DNA of 9,730 nucleotides, taken from assembly GCA_023380675.1 (NCBI GenBank), contig JAMCRS010000156.1, forward strand, positions 1 through 9,730. Reading direction: 5' to 3'. Position numbers and translations under genes: made by a program. Under the pieces are notes generated by a model that saw nothing but the letters and a program-made list of their open reading frames with translations, ran no database searches and was not told where the DNA came from. Numbering within the stretch: the stretch's first letter is position 1; every line of letters starts with the position of its first letter. The stretch is from Chloroflexota bacterium. Its GTDB lineage: Bacteria > Chloroflexota > Anaerolineae > UBA4142. Positions 1 through 6,700 of the stretch are shown here, one piece after another.

Positions 1-24
1 TCCCTTAACGACTACCTTCAGGGC
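1..24 (+). repeat. Left arm of exact 24-base inverted repeat at window edge
   Basis: Bases 1 to 24 are the exact reverse complement of 2815 to 2838; the match stops at base 25 (g here, c in the other copy). It begins at the very first base, so its true left extent is unknown. A chance match of this length in 10 kb is effectively excluded. Both arms are inside the GH13 gene: this arm codes ALKVVVKG on the minus strand. Confidence 0.9.
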
Positions 25-3000
25 GGCAAGCACCTGCGGGTGCTCCAAAAGGACCTGGACCGCCGTCACCGCGGACCAGGCGGCGGGCTCGTCCAATCCG
101 AGCGAACGAAGCGTCTCCCCGATCACGCTGCCCAGCATCCACTCGTCCATCCACGCGCGGCTCTGCTCGTGCCGGTCTCCCGGACCAACGACCTGACCGA
201 GCGAGCGGACACACACCCAGCCAAGCAAGGTACCCCAGAACGAAATGTCGGCCTGCGCCGCGTCAGACGGCCCGAACGATGCGGCGATATAAGCAAGCGC
301 CGCGTCGTTCGACTTTGATCTGGACGAAAAGCGGGCGCCGACCACCGGAAGCTGAAGCAGGGCATGGAGCTGGCGGCGCACCTGAGCCGCTACGGCGGCC
401 GGGTCGCCGGTCCCACCGGCGAATCCTTTGGCGCCGTTCAAGAGAGCGAGCATTTTGCGCTCGGCCTGATCGAGCACCTCGGGATCGACCTCGTCCTTCG
501 GACTGCCGACACGTCGATCGAGCGCCCAGCGAAACCAACCGGCATTTGCCACTTCGCGGAAAGGAGCCAGGACCGGCTGGAGCGCGAGCTCGCGCAGCGC
601 TCCGTCGACGCTGGGGACGCCGCGTCCATTCAGGCTCGCTACGAGTCGGGCGTAGAGACCGCCGTCGTCGCGGACCTCGCGCCAATCGAGGAAGACGTTG
701 CGCTCGTAGGCATTCAACTCGAGATAGAGGCCGCGCTCACACAGGTCACCGGAATTGCGCAGGAACTCGAGGCCGCTGACCTGGTCCCGAAAAATGCAAA
801 AGCACTTTGGGTCCGGAGTCAGCCCCAGTCCTTCGCCCAGACTTTTCTGGGCCAGCCGCTTGTCGGCGCCGGCACCGTTCTTGACCGCGTACGCCGCTGA
901 CGTGCGAATCCAGCCGCGCGCGGTGCCGAACTTGTTGTGGTAGGCAACCAGCGCGCGTTCCCCGCCGGCGCGATTCGAGTAGACGAACACGTCCTCGTTC
1001 ACGCGGCCGTCGGTGTAGAGGTCGTAGAGGAGAAAATCGCCGACGCCGGCGAACAGGTATCGTCGGCGGAGGAGGGGGAAGATCGCGCTGTCGTGTGTCG
1101 CGATCAAGCCCGGATCGGGCTGCTCGTCCCAGTACGCGCGCGGGTATTCCATCCCGTATTTCTCGGCATAGCCCTCGATCTGGCCGTGACCGAACATGGG
1201 GAGTCCCGGGAGCGTCGCCATGAGCGTGGCGATCCCGAAATACTTGTCCCCCTTGCCGAACTGCTCGACGGCGGTCTTTTCGTCCGGGTTGTTCATGAAA
1301 TTCACATAGCGTTTGAGAATCTCCGGGTCGAACTCGAGCGTGTTCTTCATCACCTGGCGATACTCGGAATTCTTTTCGTCGCGCAGCATGTTCATGAACG
1401 CGCTGTTGTAGACCCGGTGCATCCCGAGCGTCCGGACGAAATATCCCTCCATGAGCCAGAACGCTTCCGCAAGCAAGAGCGTGTCCGGCGCCTCCAGCGC
1501 CACGCGGTCGACGACCTCGCGCCAGAACTCTTGCGGCACCAGGGCATCGAGCTGTTCGCGCGTCATGCCGAACTCCGCGCGCGAGGGAATAGCGCCGCCG
1601 GTGCCGGGCTCTGGAAACCACAGTCGCTGCAGGTGTTTCTTCGCCAGGGTCATCGCGGCGTCGAAGCGGATGATCGGGAATTGCCGGGCCACGTGGAGGA
1701 TAGTCTGGATCACCGCCTCGCGCACGTCGGGCTTGACATAGTTCAGCTGCGCCGTGTCGTTCCACGGCATGCTCGTTCCATCGTTGCCGTGGTAGATGAA
1801 TTGCGCGGCGCCAGTCCAACGGTCGAGGCGCTTGAAGACGACAGCGGCGTCGGTGTGCGTGTAATAATGGTCTTCGAGGAACACGCCGACGCGCGAATCC
1901 CAGGACAGATCAGGGCCGTCGAAGGTGTACGAAGGAAACGGGCTGTAGTCGAGCGAGATGAACCAGTCGGGGTGTTCGATCACCCAGCGCGAATCGATGC
2001 CCATGTGATTCGGGACCATGTCGCTGGCGAGGCGAATACCTCGGGACGCGGCGCGCGCTTTGAGGTCTTGCAGCGCCGCGTCGCCGCCGAGTGCATCGGC
2101 CAGGCCGTATTCGAAGAGTGAATACGCCGACGCGACGGCGTCCGGGTTGCCCATCATCTGCTTGATGCGGCGGGAGGCTTGGCTGCGCTGCCACACGCCG
2201 ATCAGCCACAGGCCGGTGAAACCCCAGCGCGCGAGCTGGTCGAGCTCATCGTCCGGAATCTGGTCCAGACGCGTGATCGCGCGCTGGTGTTTTTTCGATA
2301 GTTGATCGAGCCACACGTAGGCGTTCTTGGCGATCAGCACGAGGTTGGGCATCCAGTCGAGATCGGGGCTGAAACGTTCGGGCTCGAACTCGACGCCGGC
2401 GTAGCAGAAGGTCGGGACCGGCACGTTCGGGGGGCCGCCGATGCCGACGAACGCGGCCATCCGCTCTTCCTCTTTGATGAAATCGAGGCTGCTGAGAAGC
2501 CGGGTCAGATGCTCGCCCAAGAGAGCGCTCCAGCGGGTGAGAATGAATCGAAGCTGACCGGCGAGGGAATCCGGGGACGCCCGCGCCGGCGCGCGAAGCA
2601 TGTCGATCAGATTTTCGTGATCCGGCCCAAAACGCGGCTGGGTATCGAAGAACCGGTGGAGCTCTGCGGCGATGTGGAGGTAGATCGTCGTCTTTTCGAG
2701 CTCGGCGTCGTCGAACAACTCGCCGAAGGGAGAAAAAGCCGGGTTGACGTTGGCGAGCCAGAGCATGAGCATTTCTTCCAGGACAATCTCGCGATTGGGC
2801 GTCCCGGTGGTCTGGCCCTGAAGGTAGTCGTTAAGGGAGAGACGACCGCGATAGACGTCGATTGGCGGGAATTGCTCGGCAAAGCTGGCGAGCGCGGCCT
2901 GCACACCTTCCTCTCCCAGGTGCGCGTCGAGCCAGTCGACCGCGCGCCGAATCGCCGCCGGATTGCGCTGTTCCTGGTAGTGCTTGACGACGAGGTGGAG

Positions 3001-3228
3001 GACCTCGTCGATCAAGCCCATGGCGTTGAGCTGGCCAGCGCGGACGGTCCGTTCCGGGTGGAGCGCGAGGTCACGCCGCGCGTTCATTTTCTGCGCGAAC
3101 TGGCGTGCGGCGCGGAAATTCGCAAGGACGACGTTGCCGTTGAGCGCGAACAGCGTTTCGTCAAACCGATAGCGATCGCGGGCGACGCGGGAAACGTGGA
3201 ATTCACGATGCAGGTAGGGCTCGGCCAT
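1..3228 (-). CDS. GH13 alpha-amylase family glycosyl hydrolase, large multidomain form, C-terminus cut by window edge
   Basis: The frame is open for 1076 codons from the ATG at 3228 to 3226 down to base 1, with no stop. The start is supported by GGGAG (3239 to 3235), six bases upstream. GH13 motifs appear in order: region I DMVPNHMG (D403 to G410), region II IIRFDAAM with nucleophile D523, region III LLAEAFW with acid/base E588, region IV NFMNNPDE with third acid D649. Region IV has Pro648 where most GH13 enzymes have His. The barrel begins near residue 320 (RWGFTGLWLIGVW). Before it lie about 320 mostly helical residues I cannot name. After it come a beta-rich part (about 710 to 870) and a helical part to the cut end. 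There is no signal peptide, so it is probably cytoplasmic and acts on alpha-glucans such as glycogen or maltodextrin; substrate and hydrolase-versus-transferase activity cannot be read from the sequence. The family call is firm, the subfamily unknown. Residues 1069 to 1076 fall in a 24-base inverted repeat and may be chimeric. Confidence 0.87.
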   Translation of the reverse strand, partial: MAEPYLHREFHVSRVARDRYRFDETLFALNGNVVLANFRAARQFAQKMNARRDLALHPERTVRAGQLNAMGLIDEVLHLVVKHYQEQRNPAAIRRAVDWLDAHLGEEGVQAALASFAEQFPPIDVYRGRLSLNDYLQGQTTGTPNREIVLEEMLMLWLANVNPAFSPFGELFDDAELEKTTIYLHIAAELHRFFDTQPRFGPDHENLIDMLRAPARASPDSLAGQLRFILTRWSALLGEHLTRLLSSLDFIKEEERMAAFVGIGGPPNVPVPTFCYAGVEFEPERFSPDLDWMPNLVLIAKNAYVWLDQLSKKHQRAITRLDQIPDDELDQLARWGFTGLWLIGVWQRSQASRRIKQMMGNPDAVASAYSLFEYGLADALGGDAALQDLKARAASRGIRLASDMVPNHMGIDSRWVIEHPDWFISLDYSPFPSYTFDGPDLSWDSRVGVFLEDHYYTHTDAAVVFKRLDRWTGAAQFIYHGNDGTSMPWNDTAQLNYVKPDVREAVIQTILHVARQFPIIRFDAAMTLAKKHLQRLWFPEPGTGGAIPSRAEFGMTREQLDALVPQEFWREVVDRVALEAPDTLLLAEAFWLMEGYFVRTLGMHRVYNSAFMNMLRDEKNSEYRQVMKNTLEFDPEILKRYVNFMNNPDEKTAVEQFGKGDKYFGIATLMATLPGLPMFGHGQIEGYAEKYGMEYPRAYWDEQPDPGLIATHDSAIFPLLRRRYLFAGVGDFLLYDLYTDGRVNEDVFVYSNRAGGERALVAYHNKFGTARGWIRTSAAYAVKNGAGADKRLAQKSLGEGLGLTPDPKCFCIFRDQVSGLEFLRNSGDLCERGLYLELNAYERNVFLDWREVRDDGGLYARLVASLNGRGVPSVDGALRELALQPVLAPFREVANAGWFRWALDRRVGSPKDEVDPEVLDQAERKMLALLNGAKGFAGGTGDPAAVAAQVRRQLHALLQLPVVGARFSSRSKSNDAALAYIAASFGPSDAAQADISFWGTLLGWVCVRSLGQVVGPGDRHEQSRAWMDEWMLGSVIGETLRSLGLDEPAAWSAVTAVQVLLEHPQVLAALKVVVKG
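2815..2838 (-). repeat. Right arm of exact 24-base inverted repeat, inside GH13 gene
   Basis: This copy reads SLNDYLQG (codons on the minus strand, about residues 131 to 138) in the N-terminal helical part of the GH13 protein. The surrounding frame is continuous and natural-looking on both sides, so this is probably the original copy and the edge copy is the displaced one. Confidence 0.9.
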
Positions 3229-3267
3229 GCTGTTCTCCCAGTTGAGGCTGCGTCGATCGTTTTGGTC

Positions 3268-3296
3268 ATTGTGCTTCAAGGCGGCGCATTCGTCAA
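3268..3296 (-). promoter_or_regulatory. Candidate sigma70-type promoter of the GH13 gene
   Basis: On the minus strand, -35 TTGACG (3296 to 3291) is followed by a 17-base spacer and -10 CACAAT (3273 to 3268). This matches five and four of six consensus positions. Transcription would start near 3261, giving a leader of about 33 bases before the ATG. Assigned by eye only; the organism's promoter consensus is unknown. Confidence 0.4.
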
Positions 3297-3394
3297 GTCG
3301 GCCGGCTGGGGCGACGGGCACATCCAAGGTTGCACATGTTCGCGGCAGCATAGGTAGCATACGTATACATAAGTTGATGGCTCGCGGTTGAGGT

Positions 3395-3422
3395 TTGGTA
3401 CTATTCTGGTCAGAGTTAAAAT
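3395..3422 (+). promoter_or_regulatory. Candidate upstream promoter of RHS leader, with overlapping inverted repeat
   Basis: TTGGTA (3395 to 3400), 16 bases, then TAAAAT (3417 to 3422) resembles a sigma70 promoter that would start near 3429. The -10 is embedded in a perfect inverted repeat, AGTTA-AAA-TAACT (3414 to 3426), which could be a small operator. If this promoter is used, the RNA includes the direct repeats and the whole folded leader. The evidence is weak. Confidence 0.3.
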
Positions 3423-3427
3423 AACTT

Positions 3428-3444
3428 AACCCGCCTGAGGGGTT
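3428..3444 (+). other. Small hairpin AACCC/GGGTT
   Basis: AACCC (3428 to 3432) can pair with GGGTT (3440 to 3444) around the loop GCCTGAG. No T-run follows, so it is not an intrinsic terminator on this strand. It could be a 5' stabilising hairpin if transcription starts near 3429, or simply part of the regulatory DNA. Confidence 0.35.
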
Positions 3445-3476
3445 TCGTGAGTAGTTTCGTGAGTATTTCGTCATTA
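3442..3476 (+). repeat. Tandem 12-base direct repeats (GTTTCGTGAGTA)
   Basis: GTTTCGTGAGTA occurs twice with no gap (3442 to 3453 and 3454 to 3465). A third diverged copy, TTTCGTCATTA (3466 to 3476), matches nine of eleven positions. The spacing of 11 to 12 bases puts each copy on the same DNA face. The array ends seven bases before an extended -10 element, the usual place for an activator; OmpR/PhoB-type regulators commonly bind tandem direct repeats of about 11 bases. That regulator class is an inference. Confidence 0.6.
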
Positions 3477-3482
3477 CCTCTG

Positions 3483-3491
3483 TGATACAAT
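3483..3491 (+). promoter_or_regulatory. Extended -10 promoter element of RHS leader
   Basis: TG-A-TACAAT is a full TGn extension and five of six bases of the -10 consensus. No good -35 lies 16 to 18 bases upstream. That spot is filled by the direct repeats, as expected for an activator-dependent promoter. Predicted start is near 3498, about 209 bases before the RHS ATG. Confidence 0.5.
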
Positions 3492-3492
3492 A

Positions 3493-3639
3493 GGTTGCGA
3501 TGACCTGAAAAATCGCAAAGGGCCTCCAGCCTGGTCAAGAGAGTTGTGCCAGTTCAAAGCGACGGCATGGCGCCGCCGCGTAGAACTGACGGGTATGAGA
3601 CCTGTCGCTTGGCGCGTGTGCGCCGACGGCAGGTTTTTT
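3493..3639 (+). ncRNA. Structured leader RNA with terminator, attenuator or riboswitch candidate
   Basis: Elements found by hand pairing: TTGCGAT (3495 to 3501) with ATCGCAA (3512 to 3518); loop GACC (3502 to 3505) with GGTC (3533 to 3536), which would form a pseudoknot; a long hairpin CAGTTC (3550 to 3555) with GAACTG (3583 to 3588), enclosing GCGACGGC (3559 to 3566) with GCCGCCGC (3572 to 3579) apart from one A-C mismatch. Then GACGGGT (3588 to 3594) can pair with ACCTGTC (3600 to 3606), which blocks the terminator. The first arm (3495 to 3501) would be partly lost if transcription starts at 3498. It does not match a riboswitch class I can name; CGCAAAG and CAAAGCGACGG faintly recall GEMM (c-di-GMP-I) strings, but I cannot complete that fold. 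It could instead be a free-standing small RNA of about 140 bases. Confidence 0.5.
3601..3639 (+). terminator. Rho-independent terminator upstream of RHS gene
   Basis: CCTGTCG (3601 to 3607) pairs with CGGCAGG (3627 to 3633) with one G-U. GGCGC (3611 to 3615) pairs with GCGCC (3620 to 3624) around the loop GTGT, with a small internal loop between the two stems. Six T follow (3634 to 3639). It points toward the RHS gene and lies within the region between divergent genes, so it cannot end any visible gene; attenuation of the RHS transcript or the end of a small RNA are the sensible roles. Confidence 0.82.
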
Positions 3640-3706
3640 GTTTTGGCTGACATGTATTACCTGCAATGTTCGTATTCGTCGTGATTCCATTCTCAGGGAG
3701 GAGACG

Positions 3707-6700
3707 ATGAAGCGCAGCGCGGCAATACGGTTTGCAGTTCTATTCGTACTTCTCGCGACGCTCAGCGTTGGCTTGACCGCGGGCGCGAATGCGGACGATG
3801 TATCTGCGCGCGGGAGTGCAATCGGCTCGAGCCAGGACAGTCTGAGTGCGCAGGCTCGTACAGGGATTGGCGCGAGCTTACCCTCAGGCCGGCACGATGC
3901 CTTTTCACCTCAGGCAGCGGAACCGGTCACCGATACCGAGACCACGGTTCCGACCGAGCCGCCGACCGCGACCGAGGTCCCGAGTGCGGCGCCTACGTCA
4001 CCGCCGACGGACACGCCGGAAGCGACCGCGACGACGACCCAGATCCCTCCCCCACCCAAAACGCGTTTTCCGACCGACACGCCGACCGCGGCTCGCGAAC
4101 CGTCGCCGACCCCCACGGAGACGCCGACGGTATCCGCTATCACTCTCACCCCAACGTTCGTTCCGACCGAATCCGAAACGGCCGCGCCGACCATCACCGC
4201 GACTGCGACACTCACCAAAACAATCACCGAAACACCAACCATCACAGCGACCGCGACCATCACGGAAACGCCGACGATCACTGCGACCGCGACAGTCACG
4301 GCGACGCCGACGGTGACACCGACGGCTGCGATCACCAGCACAGGCATCATCACGGTGGAGTTGGGCGGCTTTGCCGACATCGACTCATCCCAAGACCAGG
4401 AAATCGACCTGGCGGATGGTACGGTTACAGTCCGTTTCCCGAAAGGGGTGTTCTCGAGGTTCCACCGGATCCGTTTCGATCAGCCGACGGTCGATTTCGC
4501 GAAAGAGGACCTCCGGCGCCAGCAGGTCCTCTATCGGTTTACGATCCGCGCGTTCGACCGCAGCAATCTGAAGCAAGAGGTAAAGCAATTTGCAAAGCCG
4601 ATTCGCATCTCCTTCCGTTACGATCTCAAGACGATCGGCAAATGGGACCAAAAAGATCTGACCGTCGTTTACTGGGACGCTCAGAAGAAACGCTGGGTGC
4701 CGGTCCCGAGCATCGTCGACCAAAAGTCGCACCAGGTTATCGCCGAGACGAACCATTTCACGGACTATGGGCTCGGCGAAGCGCCCGACATCCAGACGTA
4801 CTTGCCCAGCATGGAGAGCTTTCAAACCGACGCTTTCACCGGCTCCGCCGGCGCCAGCTACAGCATGGAGGTCCCCGCTGGCCGGGGCGGGCTGCAGCCC
4901 GTACTGACACTCTCGTACTCGAGCCAGAGCGTCGACGGTATGGACGGGAGCTCACAGGCATCCTTTGTAGGCACAGGGTGGCAGTTCAGCGGCAGCTATA
5001 TCGCGCGAGATACCCGGGACACGTGGGAATCGGACGACGACGCGTTCAGCCTGGTTATGAACGGCGCCGGCTATGACCTCGTGCCCGACCCTAACGCCGC
5101 AGGCATTTACCACACCACGAACGAGCAATTCTGGCGCATAAGCTACGACCAGAGCGGCGATAAATGGCTGGTGGTCACGAACAATGGGACCCGCTACGAG
5201 TACGGATGGTCGGATAACAGCCGCGCGGTGCAGGCGCGGCTGGACAATCATCCCGTGCGCCTAAAGACGGAGGCGTACGCATGGTGGCTGACGCAAGTGA
5301 CCGACGTCCACTCAAACGTCATCACGTATGAGTACTGGCATGATACCAACACCACGGTCTGCGGCGACCAGTACCACCCCACCCGCGACAACGCGATCTA
5401 TCCTCAGACGATCCAGTACAACGGCGGCCTGACGGAGATCACGTTAACCTACACGGATCGAACCGATTACAACGTGATCTACCCCAACAACCAGTGCGGG
5501 GCCGCGCCGTACCAGACGAAGAAGCTCGAACGCGTGGATGTCTCCACGACCGCAGACGGTTCGATGCAGCTCGTGCGAAAGTACTCCTTTCAATATGACT
5601 ATTCACTCTTTCCCGGCGTTTGGAACGTGCACGACGACGGGAGCGGCGCGTACGGACGGCTGGCGTTGAAGCAAATCACGCATTACGGCACTGACGGCCA
5701 GACCGCGCTTCCCGCGTACACTTTGACTTACAATTCGAGCAACCTGCTGGCGCAAGCCGGCAATGGGATAGGCGGCAGCGTCAGTTTTGCGTACGATTCG
5801 GTTACGCTTGGGACCAAGACATTCCATCGTGTCGTCACCAAGACGACGAACGACGGCGTGAGCCCGGCGGCGACCTGGTCCTACGCCTACGAGGGCGCGG
5901 CGGTCAACGACGCGGCGCATTCGGCTGCCGCTCAGACCGGAAACCCCCGAGCTCCGGCCGGCTCGCAATCCCGCGGCCACTCGAAAGTGACGGTGACGGA
6001 CCCGACTGGCGCCAAGACTGCAACGACTTTTCTCCAGGACGACGTCATGGCCGGACGCGCGGAGCGAGTGGAACAACTCGACCGGGATGGTAATCCAATG
6101 ACCGTGGTCACGAACAATTACGCTCAGCGCACCATCGTCCCGGCCGTGGCCGGTTTCCCCAAGGAGGGCTATAGACTTGGCCTGGGGGGTCCGCTGCCAG
6201 CCGACTACGACGGAGACGGAAAGACGGACCTCGCGCTCCAATGGCAGAACTACTGGCATATTTATCCTTCCAGCACAAGCTACACGCAGACAGTGACGGT
6301 GCAGCCCAGTTGGGGAACCGGGGAGCCGGCGGACTACAACGGGGACGGTAAGGACGAGGTGGCCGTCTTTCGCGATGATGGCGTCTGGGAAATCCGCTCG
6401 CCCTACCCTACCTACGGCGTCGTCGAGACCCATTCGTTTGCAAACGGCGGCCCCGTCCAGCCGGCTGACTACGACGGCGACGGCAAGGCCGACCCGACCA
6501 CCCGGTTCCAGAACGACTGGCACCTGTTGAAATCGTCCTCCGGATACACCGAGTACATCACTGTTCATACCAGCCCGGGGACTTTGGTCCCGGGCAACTA
6601 CGTTGGAGACGGTAAGGCGGACGTAACGGTCTTTCGGGGCGACGGCGTCTTTGAGATTCACAGTCCATACCCCAGTTATGGCATTACGACCACCTACTCC

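Larger units (their letters stand above)
3229..3706. other. Divergent intergenic region, regulatory
   Basis: These 478 bases separate the two divergent genes. I see no credible coding frame. The half nearest the GH13 gene carries its candidate promoter. The half nearest the RHS gene is AT-richer around 3359 to 3500 and carries an inverted repeat, a direct repeat, an extended -10 element, several hairpins and an intrinsic terminator. Between terminator and RHS start (3640 to 3694) I see only weak promoter-like strings. Confidence 0.75.

Noticed and set aside
746..1819. Second minus-strand frame of 357 codons within the GH13 gene
   Set aside because: It is Arg-rich and out of frame with the catalytic motifs.
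937..3357. Plus-strand open frames (937 to 2121 and 2302 to 3357) opposite the GH13 gene
   Set aside because: The minus frame carries all four GH13 motifs in order with a good ribosome binding site; the plus frames have no recognisable domain and no ribosome binding site.
3359..3366. Palindrome ATACGTAT
   Set aside because: Eight bases only, in an AT-rich stretch, not placed at either promoter; too weak to call an operator.
3550..3588. tRNA or integron attC site suggested by the long hairpin
   Set aside because: There is no cloverleaf, anticodon arm or CCA end, and the attC core sequences are missing.
3501..3600. GEMM (c-di-GMP-I) riboswitch
   Set aside because: CGCAAAG (3514 to 3520) and CAAAGCGACGG (3555 to 3565) resemble GEMM strings, but I find neither the GGCAAACC half with a GAAA loop nor the closing CGGGUUGCCG segment. 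A covariance-model search is needed, so no name was given.
3910..4380. Minus-strand open frame of Val/Gly repeats, 156 codons
   Set aside because: It is the antisense image of the Pro/Thr stalk; low complexity on one strand gives low complexity on the other.
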